Assembly (NCBI RefSeq): GCF_963676935.1
Contig: NZ_OY781470.1
Span: 2,452,680 to 2,516,679, forward strand
Length of the DNA stretch: 64,000 bases
Reading direction: 5' to 3'
From: Halarcobacter sp.
Lineage (GTDB): Bacteria; Campylobacterota; Campylobacteria; Campylobacterales; Arcobacteraceae
Position numbers and translations under genes: made by a program
Notes under the pieces: generated by a model
What the model was told of the DNA's origin: nothing
Databases searched by the model: none
What the model saw: only the letters and a program-made list of their open reading frames with translations
Part shown: positions 37,706 to 48,123 of the stretch, piece after piece
How the letters are laid out: every line of letters starts with the position of its first letter
Position numbering within the stretch: position 1 is the first letter of the stretch

Positions 37706-38875
37706 ATGAACTTACATGAGTATCAAGCAAAAAATTTATTTAGAAAATATGATATACCAACTACTAAAGGTAAACTGCTAACTCACCCTTCACAACTTGA
37801 TGACATATTAAGAAAACTTGGTGGAGACAGATGGGTTATAAAAGCCCAAGTTCACGCTGGAGGAAGAGGAAAAGCTGGAGGAGTTGTATTAGTAGATTCA
37901 AAAACTGAAGCAAATGAAGAGGTTAGAAGACTTTTAGGAAGTAACCTTGTAACTTACCAAACAACTAAAGAGGGTCAACCTGTAAACTCTATATATATTG
38001 AACAACCTTGCGATATTATTGATGAGATATATTTAGCATTTGTTGTAGATAGAACAACCCAAAGAATTATGATAATCACTTCAAGTGAAGGTGGGGTAGA
38101 GATTGAAGAGGTTGCAGCAAAAACTCCTGAAAAGATATTAAGAAACCCTATCAATCCTGTTGTTGGTATTATGCCTGCACAATGTAGACAAATCTGTGAT
38201 GATTTAGGATTAGATAAAACTTTAAGTGCACAAATGATTGATTTGATGCAAAAAGTTTATAAAATGTTTGTAAAAAATGACCTTTCATTAATAGAAGTAA
38301 ACCCACTTGTTGTTACAAAACAAGGAACAATTTTATGTCTTGATGGAAAAGTTGTGGTAGATAACTCAGCACTTTACAGACAAGCAAAAATAAATGAAAT
38401 CAGAGATGAAACCCAAGAGGATGCAAAAGAGTTAAAAGCTGAAAAACTAGACTTAAACTATGTTACTTTAGATGGAAATATCGCTTGTATGGTAAATGGT
38501 GCAGGTTTAGCAATGGCAACTATGGATTTAATCAAAACTCATGGTGGAGAGCCAGCTAACTTTTTAGATGTAGGTGGGAGTGTAAATGAAAAAAGAGTTA
38601 TTGAAGCTTTTGAGATAATTTTATCAGATGAAAAGGTAAACGGAATATTAGTTAATATTTTTGGTGGTATTGTAAGATGTGATATCATAGCTTCAGGTAT
38701 TATTGAAGCAGCAAGAAAAATGAATCTATCTATTCCAATTGTAGTAAGACTTGAAGGTACAAATGCAAAAGAGGGATTAGAATTGATTAGACAATCAGAT
38801 GTATCTGTTTATGAAGAAGCTGACTTAGACAAAGCAGCACAAAAAATTATTGAATTAACACAAGGAGCTAACTAA
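37706..38875 (+). CDS. sucC: Succinyl-CoA synthetase beta subunit (ADP-forming)
   Basis: 389 aa, normal for the family. N-terminal ATP-grasp domain with [16 protein letters not shown]-terminal domain with [14 protein letters not shown] and [12 protein letters not shown]. Interconverts succinate + CoA + ATP and succinyl-CoA + ADP + Pi with SucD. It overlaps sucD by one base. The sequence is close to canonical TCA-cycle enzymes. In this island it would feed succinate from the semialdehyde step into succinyl-CoA. Related ADP-forming ligases acting on other acids exist, so substrate is inferred. Confidence 0.93.
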   Translation: MNLHEYQAKNLFRKYDIPTTKGKLLTHPSQLDDILRKLGGDRWVIKAQVHAGGRGKAGGVVLVDSKTEANEEVRRLLGSNLVTYQTTKEGQPVNSIYIEQPCDIIDEIYLAFVVDRTTQRIMIITSSEGGVEIEEVAAKTPEKILRNPINPVVGIMPAQCRQICDDLGLDKTLSAQMIDLMQKVYKMFVKNDLSLIEVNPLVVTKQGTILCLDGKVVVDNSALYRQAKINEIRDETQEDAKELKAEKLDLNYVTLDGNIACMVNGAGLAMATMDLIKTHGGEPANFLDVGGSVNEKRVIEAFEIILSDEKVNGILVNIFGGIVRCDIIASGIIEAARKMNLSIPIVVRLEGTNAKEGLELIRQSDVSVYEEADLDKAAQKIIELTQGAN

Positions 38876-39744
38876 TGGCTATTTTAATTGATAAAAATAC
38901 TAAAGTGTTAGTTCAAGGTTTAACAGGTTCACAAGCAAGTTTCCATACAAAAAGAGCAATTGCATACGGAACAAATGTAGTAAGTGGTGTAGTTCCAGGT
39001 AAACGAGGTCAAAGACACTTAGATTTACCAATTTACAACACAGTTGAATGTGCAAAAAGATTAACAGGAGCAAATGCTTCAATTATCTATGTTCCAGCTC
39101 CATTTTGTAAAGATGCTATTATTGAAGCTAGTGAAAATGGTATTGAAACCATTGTTTGTATAACAGAAGGTATTCCAACAATTGATATGCTTGATGTAAA
39201 AGCAGCAGTTGATTTAAATGGTTCAAGACTAATAGGACCTAATTGTCCAGGGATAATCACTCCAGGTCAATGTAAAATGGGTATTATGCCCGAATCAATC
39301 CATATGCCAGGAAGTGTTGGGATTGTATCAAGATCGGGTACTTTAACTTATGAAGCTGTAAACCAATCAACTTTAGCAGGATTTGGACAAAGTACTTGTG
39401 TGGGAATTGGTGGAGACCCTGTTCCAGGTTCAGACTTTATTGATATTTTAAAAATGTTTGAAGAGGATGAAGATACAAAAGCAATCGTTATGATTGGTGA
39501 AATTGGTGGGGCAAAAGAGGAAGCTGCTGCTGAATTTATCAAACACCATGTTACAAAACCTGTTGTTTCTTATATAGCTGGTGTTACTGCACCAAAAGGA
39601 AAAAGAATGGGACATGCAGGCGCAATTATTGATGGGGGAAAAGGAACTGCACAAGAAAAATATTCAGCTTTAGAAAATGCTGGGGTATGTACAGTTAGAA
39701 CTATTACTTCAATTGCAAATGCACTAAAAGAGGTACATCCATAA
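38875..39744 (+). CDS. sucD: Succinyl-CoA synthetase alpha subunit
   Basis: 289 aa. CoA-binding N-terminal domain ([18 protein letters not shown]), [14 protein letters not shown], and the phosphorylated histidine H247 in KRMGHAGAI. Forms the active enzyme with SucC. It converges on the regulator gene at 39746, with one base between the stop codons, leaving no room for an independent terminator. Confidence 0.94.
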   Translation: MAILIDKNTKVLVQGLTGSQASFHTKRAIAYGTNVVSGVVPGKRGQRHLDLPIYNTVECAKRLTGANASIIYVPAPFCKDAIIEASENGIETIVCITEGIPTIDMLDVKAAVDLNGSRLIGPNCPGIITPGQCKMGIMPESIHMPGSVGIVSRSGTLTYEAVNQSTLAGFGQSTCVGIGGDPVPGSDFIDILKMFEEDEDTKAIVMIGEIGGAKEEAAAEFIKHHVTKPVVSYIAGVTAPKGKRMGHAGAIIDGGKGTAQEKYSALENAGVCTVRTITSIANALKEVHP

Positions 39745-39745
39745 A

Positions 39746-40342
39746 CTAAAAAGAAACAGGAGTGATAATAGAAAGATAAGAAGCTTTTTTTGAACTTCTG
39801 TTTTCAATTTTATGGGGGATTTCAGGATTAAATCTAATTGAGTCCCCTTTTTTAAGTTCAAACTCTTTGTTATTTAAGGTAACTACAATCTCTCCTTCAA
39901 GAACATAATCACACTCTTCACCACCTTTTGTATGTGGTATTAAATCATCCGTAATTCTATTTGGTTCCATATTTACTTGTAATAACTCTATTTCTCCTTG
40001 CAAATCAGGAACTAAAAGTTCACAAGTATATAAAGGATCAGGAAAAGAGATTTTCTTTCTTTCATCTTTTCTTACTACATAGAATTTTTCATTTTCAATA
40101 TTTTCTAAAGTATTTATTGTAGGTTCATCAGTATTATTAGTAAATAGATGGGCTAAAGTAACATCTAGTACTTTTGCTATTTTTCTTAGTGTTTCAACTG
40201 AACCTTGAGTTGAGCCTTTTTCAAGCTGAGATAACATTCCAAAAGAGATACCTGCTTCCCCTGCAAGTTGTTTTGCAGCCATATTTTTTGCTACTCTTAA
40301 ACTCTTAATTTTTTTACCTACTTCAAACTCTTCTTCTAACAC
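39746..40342 (-). CDS. XRE-cupin transcriptional regulator, PuuR-like
   Basis: 198 aa. Helix-turn-helix at about residues 10-65 (KQLAGEAGISFGMLSQLEKG, then SVETLRKIAKVLDV), cupin domain at about 125-195 (HTKGGEECDYVLEGEIVV, PEIPHKIEN). The start is GTG with AAGG eight bases upstream. This domain pair is that of PuuR, the repressor of putrescine catabolism, and of many amino acid/amine regulators. It is a candidate local regulator of the island; ligand unknown. Confidence 0.9.
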   Translation of the reverse strand: MLEEEFEVGKKIKSLRVAKNMAAKQLAGEAGISFGMLSQLEKGSTQGSVETLRKIAKVLDVTLAHLFTNNTDEPTINTLENIENEKFYVVRKDERKKISFPDPLYTCELLVPDLQGEIELLQVNMEPNRITDDLIPHTKGGEECDYVLEGEIVVTLNNKEFELKKGDSIRFNPEIPHKIENRSSKKASYLSIITPVSF

Positions 40343-40449
40343 TTCTATTTACCTTGATGTTTCTTTTAGTATACCTAAAAATAATTGAAATTATAAATTT
40401 AGACTTTAAAATCATTATATATTTTAATAAGCTTAAAATTATAAAATCT

Positions 40450-40478
40450 AATTTAAGAGGAAAAATTCCTCTTAAATT
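40450..40478 (-). terminator. Terminator of the small exported-protein gene
   Basis: Perfect 11-base arms (40450-40460, 40468-40478) with a 7-base loop just past the stop at 40481; on the minus strand it is followed by a moderately T-rich stretch. Confidence 0.65.
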
Positions 40479-40480
40479 TT

Positions 40481-40906
40481 TTAGTAACTTAAAGTAGTAA
40501 AATCACTATTTAATAATTGTTTTGCAACATTTTGTGGGTTAGCAACAGTAATACCATCTAATAAAACAGATTTATCTAAATTAGCATTTGGTAAATATAA
40601 TGGACAAACTTCAACTTTTGCTCCACTTTTAATAAGACCTTGTAGCAACATTTTTGGAGATTTATTTTTAGGTTTAAGAAGTGGACTCTCTTTACCTTTT
40701 ACAGCTAAATCACCTGCACTTGAACATAAAGTAATATTCACAGCTTTTTTTTGTTTTATCGTCATCATAGATAAAACCATAGCCATCATTTGAGTTTGTG
40801 CGTCATTTGCTGTTAATACAACATTTAATCCCTTATTATCTTCTGCAAAAGCATTTGAAGAGAATAGAAATAAACCTAAAGTTACAACTGATAAAAACTT
40901 TTTCAT
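40481..40906 (-). CDS. Small exported protein, possibly DsrE-like
   Basis: 141 aa from the ATG at 40906, chosen because AAAAAGGA precedes it and it begins a signal peptide (MKKFLSVVTLGLFLFSSNAFA); an in-frame ATG 30 bases earlier would bury it. The mature part has two cysteines (VNITLCSSAGDL and KVEVCPLYLP) and an alternating pattern like the DsrE/YchN fold, proteins often linked to sulfur chemistry. This resemblance is by eye and not strong. Monocistronic, divergent from the dioxygenase gene. Confidence 0.75.
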   Translation of the reverse strand: MKKFLSVVTLGLFLFSSNAFAEDNKGLNVVLTANDAQTQMMAMVLSMMTIKQKKAVNITLCSSAGDLAVKGKESPLLKPKNKSPKMLLQGLIKSGAKVEVCPLYLPNANLDKSVLLDGITVANPQNVAKQLLNSDFTTLSY

Positions 40907-41093
40907 TAAGTTTCCTTTTTGATTTGTTTTAATCAATTACATGCATGAAGGGATTATATGTAATAAAAACTTAGATAAAAATTTAATTTTTAATCTATAT
41001 TTTCATCTGAATAAAACTATATTAAATTTAACCTTCCTAACATCAAAATTAAAGTAAAATACCGATCTAAATTTAATAGGTATTGAGATAAAA

Positions 41094-41831
41094 ATGGAAC
41101 TTACAAAAGAACAAGTAAACAAATTTAATGAAGATGGATTTTTAATCATAAAAAACTTTGCCCAAAAAGATTTATGTGATAAAATTTTAGAAAAAGCAAA
41201 AATCCATTTGGAGAAAAAACAAGCTCCAATAGAGAGTGAACAAGAGTATATGAGTCTAAATGAGGACAAAATAACAGTAAGAAGATTAAGACAAGTATAT
41301 GATAGAGAAGAGATATTTAAAGAATGGATGACAAATCTTGAGATAAGACCTATGTTAAAACAAGTTTTAAATGATACTCCTGTATTAACTTTAGCCCATC
41401 ACAACTCTATTATGACTAAACTACCCCATGAAAGTACTAGAACATTTTGGCACCAAGATAGAAGATATTGGAATTTTCAAAATGATGATTTAGTATCTGT
41501 TTGGTTAGCTTTAGATGAGGAGTTTTTAGACAATGGTTTATTAGAGTTTATTCCAGGAACCCATAAAATCAATTTTGAAAAAAGCTCATTTGATGAGGAT
41601 TCAAACTTTGTTGATGAGAACGAATACAATCAAGAGATTATAAAAAATAGAGTTCACCAAAATCTAGAAAAAGGTGATATTGTTTTATTTCATTGTAAAA
41701 CACTTCACCACGCAAATAAAAACAGTACAGATAAAGCTAAAATCTCTTTTGTATACACAGTAAGAGCAAAAAGTAATAAACCTTTAGAAAATACAAGAAG
41801 TGATTTCAAGGAAATTATACTTGAGTGCTAA
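41094..41831 (+). CDS. Phytanoyl-CoA dioxygenase (PhyH) family protein
   Basis: 245 aa, a non-haem Fe(II)/2-oxoglutarate oxygenase by family. The metal-binding HxD is H120/D122 in FWHQDRRYW; the distal histidine is H205 or H206 in TLHHANKNS, and an arginine in VYTVRAK fits 2-oxoglutarate binding. Substrate unknown; the family hydroxylates small molecules and lipids. It overlaps tex by 11 bases. Confidence 0.85.
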   Translation: MELTKEQVNKFNEDGFLIIKNFAQKDLCDKILEKAKIHLEKKQAPIESEQEYMSLNEDKITVRRLRQVYDREEIFKEWMTNLEIRPMLKQVLNDTPVLTLAHHNSIMTKLPHESTRTFWHQDRRYWNFQNDDLVSVWLALDEEFLDNGLLEFIPGTHKINFEKSSFDEDSNFVDENEYNQEIIKNRVHQNLEKGDIVLFHCKTLHHANKNSTDKAKISFVYTVRAKSNKPLENTRSDFKEIILEC

Positions 41832-43935
41832 TATTACAAATCTATTAGTACAAAAAACATCCCTATCAAAAAAAGTTATTGAAAACATAATCAAACTTCT
41901 TGATGAGGGGTGTACTATCCCTTTTATCGCTAGATATAGAAAAGAGTTTACAAATAGTGCAACAGATGAAGATTTAAGAGTTTTTGAAGAGGTTTATTCA
42001 TACTCAAAAAAACTACTTCAAAGAAAAAATGAGATTTTAGAACTACTAAAAGAGAAAAACTTTTTAAATGAAAGAGTTGAAAAAAGTTTAAATGAAGCTA
42101 CAACTTTACAAGCCCTAGAAGATATATACACACCTTTTAAAGATAAAAAATCTTCAAGAACTTCACAAGCGATTGAAAATGGATTAGAGCCTTTGGCAAA
42201 TATTATTCAATCAATGAAATATGATGAAAATGAAGTTTTACAAAAAGCAAAAAACTTTACAAATAAAGATGTTAAATCTATAGATGAAGCTATACAGGGG
42301 GCAAAAGATATTATTGCCCAAAGATATGCTGATGATTTCAAATCAAAAGAGGTTTTAAGAAACCTTATTTCCAATTGGGGAATAATAGAGATAAAAGAGG
42401 CAAAAGAGTTTAAAAAAGATGGTGTTTATACAAGTTTTGTAGAGCAAAATGAGAAAATAAAATATATAAAACCCCACAGAGTTTTAGCCATATTAAGAGC
42501 AGTAAATGAAAAAGAGTTATCAATAAAAGTTGATATCGATGAAAAACATATTTTAGAAAATATAAAAAAATACAAAATCCCAACTTGGGCAAAATCCTCT
42601 AGCACTTTTGTTTTTGAAGCCTATAAAGATGGGTTAAAAAGATTACTTCTTCCCAGCTTAAAAAGGGAAGCAATAGCAAACCTAAAAGAGAAAGCCTCAA
42701 AAGAAGCCATTGAACTTTTTGGTAAAAACCTAAAAGAGTTACTTTTAACAGCACCACTAGTTAATCACATAATCTTAGGAATGGACCCAGGATATAAAAC
42801 TGGTTGTAAGCTTGCAGTGATTGACGAAAATGGGGAGTATTTGGATTCAAGTGTTATCTATCCAACAAAACCAAAAGAGGATATAAAAACCTCATCAAAA
42901 ATAGTTTTGGAGCTTATTAAAAAACACAAGATAACTTCAATAGCAATAGGAAATGGTACAGCTTCTAGGGAAACTGCAAGCTTCATCTCAAATCTTATAA
43001 AAGAAAACAACCTTACTATAAACTATGCAATAGTTAGTGAAATAGGAGCAAGTGTATATTCTGCTTCAAAAATAGCAACCCAAGAGTATCCAAATCTTGA
43101 TGTTACAATTAGAGGTGCTATTTCAATTGCAAGTAGATTAAGAGACCCTATGGCAGCCTTAGTTAAAATAGACCCAAAATCACTTGGAATAGGACAATAT
43201 CAACACGATGTAAACCAAAAAGAGTTAAGTTTAAAACTTGAAAATATAACAGTAGATTTAGTAAATAAAGTTGGAGTTGATTTAAATTCCGCTTCATTTA
43301 AACTTTTATCTTTTGTTTCTGGTATTACGGAAACTTTAGCAAAAAATATTGTTGAACATAGAAAAAAGCTAGGAATATTTACATCTAAAAAACAACTTCT
43401 TGATGTGAAAGGTGTTGGAGCAAAAGCGTATGAGCAAAGTGTTGGGTTCCTTAGAATCAAAAAAGGTGATTCTATCTTAGATAACACAGCTATTCACCCT
43501 GAAGATTATGATTTAGTAAAAAGATTAGAGAAAACTTGTGATATAAAAACTGTAGAAAAGCAACAATACCAAATGTTAGCAAATAGTTTAAACACTTCAC
43601 TAATTAAAATAGAAGACATAATAAATGAGCTTCAAAAACCAGGCTTTGATATAAGAGAAAACTTCAATCAAGTAAAATTTGCAAGTGATATAACTAAAAT
43701 AGAGGATTTAAAAGAAGGCTTTACCCTTTCAGGAATAGTTAGAAATATAACAGATTTTGGAGCCTTTGTAGATATAGGACTTAAAAACGATGCCCTACTT
43801 CATATCTCACAAATAAGCCATAAAAGAATCTCTCATCCAAGTGAAGTTTTAAGTATAAATCAAAACCTTGAAAATATAAAAGTTGTTAGTATTGATTTGG
43901 AGAAACAAAGGGTAGGATTGAGTTTAAAAAATTAG
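41821..43935 (+). CDS. tex: Tex, S1-domain RNA-binding transcription accessory protein
   Basis: 704 aa from a TTG at 41821, with AAGGA eight bases upstream; a GTG at 41800 inside the dioxygenase gene is less likely. Domains in order: Tex N-terminal helical domain, YqgF/RNase-H-like domain (ILGMDPGYKTGCKLAVID), helix-hairpin-helix region (LLDVKGVGAKAYEQS) and a C-terminal S1 domain (GFTLSGIVRNITDFGAFVD). A conserved, broadly acting RNA/transcription protein. Its overlap with the dioxygenase suggests co-transcription but probably not a shared function. Confidence 0.94.
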   Translation: MSANITNLLVQKTSLSKKVIENIIKLLDEGCTIPFIARYRKEFTNSATDEDLRVFEEVYSYSKKLLQRKNEILELLKEKNFLNERVEKSLNEATTLQALEDIYTPFKDKKSSRTSQAIENGLEPLANIIQSMKYDENEVLQKAKNFTNKDVKSIDEAIQGAKDIIAQRYADDFKSKEVLRNLISNWGIIEIKEAKEFKKDGVYTSFVEQNEKIKYIKPHRVLAILRAVNEKELSIKVDIDEKHILENIKKYKIPTWAKSSSTFVFEAYKDGLKRLLLPSLKREAIANLKEKASKEAIELFGKNLKELLLTAPLVNHIILGMDPGYKTGCKLAVIDENGEYLDSSVIYPTKPKEDIKTSSKIVLELIKKHKITSIAIGNGTASRETASFISNLIKENNLTINYAIVSEIGASVYSASKIATQEYPNLDVTIRGAISIASRLRDPMAALVKIDPKSLGIGQYQHDVNQKELSLKLENITVDLVNKVGVDLNSASFKLLSFVSGITETLAKNIVEHRKKLGIFTSKKQLLDVKGVGAKAYEQSVGFLRIKKGDSILDNTAIHPEDYDLVKRLEKTCDIKTVEKQQYQMLANSLNTSLIKIEDIINELQKPGFDIRENFNQVKFASDITKIEDLKEGFTLSGIVRNITDFGAFVDIGLKNDALLHISQISHKRISHPSEVLSINQNLENIKVVSIDLEKQRVGLSLKN

Positions 43936-44005
43936 AATTTTAATATATATTTTAATTTTTTATACTTTTTTTTGAGTATAGTTTAGTTTGAATTGAAAAA
44001 GAGTA

Positions 44006-44845
44006 TCATGTTATTTTAGTAAGGTTACATAAACCTTTAAATTGTGGGAAATTATTTGAACCTTTTACAAATCTATTTGGTGTATCATTAGTAAAGTGTC
44101 TAAACTCTCTTATAAAATGGGATTGATCTGAAAAATTATATTCAAAAGCCAATTCACTAAACTCAATATTAAACTGTCTGAATTTCATTTGCTCTAAAAT
44201 TGAGTAAAATCTAGCTATTCTACTTATATTTTTTGGGGTCAATCCTGTATAATTTTTTACTTTTCTTTCTAATTGTCTAATAGATAAATTTTGTTCTGAA
44301 AAAAAATTATCTAAATTACCAACTTTATAAAGTTGACTTATATTATAAATTATCTCATCTGCATAAAAATTTTTTTTATTAAAGAGGTCAATAAAAAAAT
44401 TGTTTAACTCATTATAAAGCTTTATATTATTATCTTTTTTTTCATAAAGCTTTTCCAATATTGATTTATCAAACTTTAGAGAAAGGTCATTGAACGTATA
44501 TAGTTTATTTGAAAAATTAATTACAGGGAATTTAAATAACTTAAAAAAAATACTAGGTTTTAACTGTATATCAATGACTTTTATATCATCAGACATTGCT
44601 ACTTTATATGAGCTACAAATTGGAGGAACAATATATATGCCCTTATTTAATCTACTATCTATATATTCATTACCTTCACTAAAATTTATAGTTCCATTAA
44701 AGACCATAAAAATGGTAGCACATCCATCAGGTATAAAAATTTTATGAAAATGATTCTTTCCTTTCCCATTCCCTTCTAGGAACCAATATACTTTTATCCA
44801 TTCTTTTAATTTTAAATCTGGAAGGAACATTTTTGACGAATACAT
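44006..44845 (-). CDS. qhpR: AraC-family regulator, probable QhpR
   Basis: 279 aa. The C-terminal AraC DNA-binding domain has two helix-turn-helix units (LSIRQLERKVKNYTGLTPKN and FSELAFEYNFSDQSHFIREF, then GxTPxxF-like NDTPNRF). The N-terminal 150 residues are a cupin-like sensor region with PDGCATIFM. It is divergent from qhpA across 283 bases. In Paracoccus the qhp operon is controlled by an AraC-family QhpR, so the symbol rests on position and family. It likely activates qhp genes when an amine is present. Confidence 0.85.
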   Translation of the reverse strand: MYSSKMFLPDLKLKEWIKVYWFLEGNGKGKNHFHKIFIPDGCATIFMVFNGTINFSEGNEYIDSRLNKGIYIVPPICSSYKVAMSDDIKVIDIQLKPSIFFKLFKFPVINFSNKLYTFNDLSLKFDKSILEKLYEKKDNNIKLYNELNNFFIDLFNKKNFYADEIIYNISQLYKVGNLDNFFSEQNLSIRQLERKVKNYTGLTPKNISRIARFYSILEQMKFRQFNIEFSELAFEYNFSDQSHFIREFRHFTNDTPNRFVKGSNNFPQFKGLCNLTKIT

Positions 44846-44964
44846 TTTATCTCCTAAATAAATAATTGAAATTATAAGTATAACTTTTAAAAATCAATTT
44901 CTTAAGAGATTAATGTGTAAAAAAAAATCAATAAAATGAATTAATTAACAAAAAATATTTAAAT

Positions 44965-45087
44965 ATGTCGTTTTTTTACAAAAATATTCTTTTGAAAAGA
45001 AAAAATTAAGATGAGATGTTTATTGTATAAAAAATATACAGAAATGTCGTTTTTTTTCTATACATATTTTTTCTTTATTCTTATAAT
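44965..45087 (+). promoter_or_regulatory. qhp promoter region with two direct repeats
   Basis: The 13-base element ATGTCGTTTTTTT occurs at 44965-44977 and again from 45044, 79 bases apart and in the same orientation. A TATAAT is at 45082-45087. The second repeat would lie at roughly -50 to -37 relative to the start site, which is where AraC-type activators commonly bind. Operator function is inferred. Confidence 0.55.
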
Positions 45088-45128
45088 TTTATCAATCATT
45101 TGATTAGTTAAATAAAAAGGAGAGAAGT

Positions 45129-46712
45129 TTGAAAACTACTTATTTAAGTTCAATGTTGAAATTTAGTGTTGGGTTCTTAATATCTTCTGCAAGTCTTTAT
45201 GGAACAGACTTTAATGCAGGCAAAAATATTATTGACACTAAATGTATAGCATGTCATGTTGGAAATACAGATATCGGATTAAGTCGTATTTCAGATCAGA
45301 GAAAAACACCTGAAGGGTGGTATATGACAGTCCATAGAATGAAAAATCATGGACTATCACTTTCTGAAGAAGAGATAAAATCAGTTGTAAAATATTTATC
45401 TGATACACAAGGTTTAAATCCTAATGAGAGTGAACCATATAGATATATTTTAGAACAGACACCTAATTATCAGGAAACACATAAAAATTCTCTGTTAACT
45501 GAAGTTTGTGCTAGATGTCATAGTGAAGCAAGGTTTAGTGTTCAAAGAAGAACATCTAGTGAATGGAGTCACTTAGTAGATTTTCATGTAGGTCAGTTTC
45601 CTACATTAGAGTTTCAAGCTCTGTCTAGAGACAGAGATTGGTTTAGTATTGCAAAAGATGAAATTGTTCCACTCTTAAGTAAAAGCTTTGGAAATGATAC
45701 AAATTTTGAAAAAATTGATGCAAATTATGAAGGTACATGGAGTTTATACGGTCATAAATTAGGTGACGGAGATTTCAGTGCAACAATGAGTGCTAAAAAA
45801 GTTTCAAATGATGTTTATAAACTGACTTTAAAAGGTAATTATTTAGATGGTAGAGAGTTTAATGCTACAGGTGAAGCTGTTGTATATTCAGGTTATGAAT
45901 GGAGAGCAAAACTTGACTTAGATGGGATTGCTTTTAATCAAGTATTTAAAATGAATCCTAAAAGCCAAGAGTTAAAAGGTAGTATGTTTGAAACTCTGCA
46001 CTCAGAAGAGTATTCTTATATCAAAGGGGTAAAAAGCAGTAATACCAAAAGTGTAGTTTTAGGAGTTTATCCAAAATCAATTAAAGCAGGTGAGAGTGAA
46101 GTTATTACCATAAGTGGAAATAATCTTGACGGAAAAGTAAAACTCTCTTCAGGGCTTAAAATAAATAAAATTTTGGAAAAAACAGCTTCCAAAATTGTAT
46201 TAGATGTAACGGCAAGTTCTAAATATGATTCAAAACAAGTTGATTTATCGGTTGGTTCAATTAAATTAGATAAAGAATTAACAGTTTATAAAAAAATTGA
46301 TGCTTTAAAAGTATTCCCATCTTATGCTATTGCAAGAGTAGGTGACGGTGGCGGAGTTATGCCAAAGCAGCATGCTATTTTTGAAGCAATTGGATATTTA
46401 GTAGGAAACGATGGAAAACTAGGAACAAATGATGATATTTCATTAGGAAAAGTCGATGCAAAATGGAGTGTTGCTCCTTTTGATAAAAGAGCTAAAGAGG
46501 ATCAAGATATTAAATTTGCAGGAACAATGGACTCTTTTAGCGGAAGATTTACTCCCTCTTTTGCAGGACCGAATCCATTAAGAAGATTTGGAACAAATAA
46601 CGCAGGAAATCTAAAAGTTATAGCAACATATAAAGATGAAAACGAGACTCTAAAAGCAGATTCTCATCTAATGGTAACAGTTCAAAAATGGGTGAACTCT
46701 CCAATTAATTAA
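45129..46712 (+). CDS. qhpA: Quinohemoprotein amine dehydrogenase alpha subunit
   Basis: 527-aa periplasmic di-haem c subunit that takes electrons from the quinone cofactor of the gamma subunit. Start TTG at 45129 with AGGAGA just upstream. Signal peptide over about 25 residues (MLKFSVGFLISSASLYG). Two haem c motifs: C39-x-x-C42-H43 (CIACH) and C127-x-x-C130-H131 (CARCH). The C-terminal half has the beta-rich domains of the family (VVLGVYPKSIKAGESEVITI). First gene of the qhp operon; oxidises primary amines to aldehydes and ammonia. Confidence 0.93.
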   Translation: MKTTYLSSMLKFSVGFLISSASLYGTDFNAGKNIIDTKCIACHVGNTDIGLSRISDQRKTPEGWYMTVHRMKNHGLSLSEEEIKSVVKYLSDTQGLNPNESEPYRYILEQTPNYQETHKNSLLTEVCARCHSEARFSVQRRTSSEWSHLVDFHVGQFPTLEFQALSRDRDWFSIAKDEIVPLLSKSFGNDTNFEKIDANYEGTWSLYGHKLGDGDFSATMSAKKVSNDVYKLTLKGNYLDGREFNATGEAVVYSGYEWRAKLDLDGIAFNQVFKMNPKSQELKGSMFETLHSEEYSYIKGVKSSNTKSVVLGVYPKSIKAGESEVITISGNNLDGKVKLSSGLKINKILEKTASKIVLDVTASSKYDSKQVDLSVGSIKLDKELTVYKKIDALKVFPSYAIARVGDGGGVMPKQHAIFEAIGYLVGNDGKLGTNDDISLGKVDAKWSVAPFDKRAKEDQDIKFAGTMDSFSGRFTPSFAGPNPLRRFGTNNAGNLKVIATYKDENETLKADSHLMVTVQKWVNSPIN

Positions 46713-46722
46713 GGAGATTAAT

Positions 46723-48123
46723 ATGAGTGATAATGAGTTTAAAGTAAATAATCATAACTATAAAATAATAAAAAATGAAGGAGAAAATCTACTTTTTCAT
46801 GTACCTTCAAGTGCTCTTTATGAGTTAGATAAAGAAGCACAAAGTTTACTAAAAAAAGTTGAAAATAGAAACTTATCTAAAAAAGATTTTTATAGTGAAG
46901 ACTTGCAAATGCTGGAAAAATTGAATGTTATAGGAGATGAGGAGCCAACAGAGTATATAGAGGTTAAAAATTTTCCTGCAACTACATTGATTTTAAATAT
47001 AGCATCTGGTTGTAACTTAAGTTGTACATACTGTTATAAAGCAGATTTAGAGACTTTGAAAAACAGTGGTAATATGAGCTTTGATACAGCACTTCAAGCT
47101 ATAAAACATCTTTATGAAGGAGCACCAAATCAGAAACTTTATAATGTAACTTTTTTTGGAGGTGAGCCTTTAAGTAATTTTGAACTAATAAAAGACGTAA
47201 CTATGTATGCAACACAATTTTTTAAACAAAGGGGTGCAAATGTGGATTTCACAATTACAACAAATGCAACTCTTTTAACAAAAGAGATAATCTCTTTTTT
47301 AAAAAAATATCAGTTTGGAATAACTATTAGTATAGATGGTCCTAAAGCAATACATGATAAGACCAGACTTACAAACAGTGGAGCAGGTAGTTATGAAATG
47401 GTTAGAAAAAAAGTAGAATTGCTTTTAAGTATGTACAAAGAGAGACAAATTGGAGCAAGGGTTACTTTAACAAGAGGTATTACTCAAGTTGATGAAATTT
47501 GGAATCATCTATTTAATGAATTACATTTTAGTGAAGTAGGCTTCGCACCTGCAACTGCAAGTGATAATGCTGTGTTTAACTTAAGTGAAAAAGAGCTTTT
47601 AGAAGTTTTTAAAGGGTTTAAAAAACTTGGTGAGAAATATGTTGAGGCAGCATTAAAAGGTGACTATAACGGTTTTTCAAACCTACATAGAGTAATAGGA
47701 GATATTCATGCAGGAAGAAAGAAAAAGCTTCCATGTGGTGCAGGAGTAGGACTTTTATCGGTTAGTTATGAAGGAAAGTTTGATTTATGCCACAGATTTA
47801 CAGGAAGTGATTTTATGCAGTTTGGAGATGTTCAAACAGGTCTTGATAAACCGAAACTTTCAAACTTTATTGAAAAAAGATTAAATACAAATGACGGAGA
47901 TTGTTCAACTTGTCATATTAGAAACTTGTGTGCAGGCGGGTGTTACCATGAGAGTTATATAAGATATAACGATCCTACAAAAGCGGTACTTCACTACTGC
48001 GATATTATGAGAGACTGGATTGATTTTGCTTTATTATCTTATTCAAAAATAAGAAACGGCAATCCAGAATTTTTTGACAAATATTTAAAAGAAGAAAAAG
48101 GAGATACAAATGGGCTTATTTAA
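46723..48123 (+). CDS. qhpD: Radical SAM/SPASM maturase forming the thioether cross-links
   Basis: 466 aa. The radical-SAM cluster is C97-x3-C101-x2-C104 ([13 protein letters not shown]). The C-terminal SPASM region has further cysteines ([36 protein letters not shown]) for auxiliary clusters. By family it makes the Cys-Asp/Glu thioether bonds in QhpC in the cytosol. It overlaps qhpC by 14 bases, so enzyme and substrate peptide are translationally coupled. Confidence 0.93.
   Translation: MSDNEFKVNNHNYKIIKNEGENLLFHVPSSALYELDKEAQSLLKKVENRNLSKKDFYSEDLQMLEKLNVIGDEEPTEYIEVKNFPATTLILNIASGCNLSCTYCYKADLETLKNSGNMSFDTALQAIKHLYEGAPNQKLYNVTFFGGEPLSNFELIKDVTMYATQFFKQRGANVDFTITTNATLLTKEIISFLKKYQFGITISIDGPKAIHDKTRLTNSGAGSYEMVRKKVELLLSMYKERQIGARVTLTRGITQVDEIWNHLFNELHFSEVGFAPATASDNAVFNLSEKELLEVFKGFKKLGEKYVEAALKGDYNGFSNLHRVIGDIHAGRKKKLPCGAGVGLLSVSYEGKFDLCHRFTGSDFMQFGDVQTGLDKPKLSNFIEKRLNTNDGDCSTCHIRNLCAGGCYHESYIRYNDPTKAVLHYCDIMRDWIDFALLSYSKIRNGNPEFFDKYLKEEKGDTNGLI

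Noticed and set aside
43936-44005. Terminator between tex and the AraC gene
   Set aside because: Only a six-base stem (TATACT/AGTATA) with a T-rich loop is visible, too weak to call.
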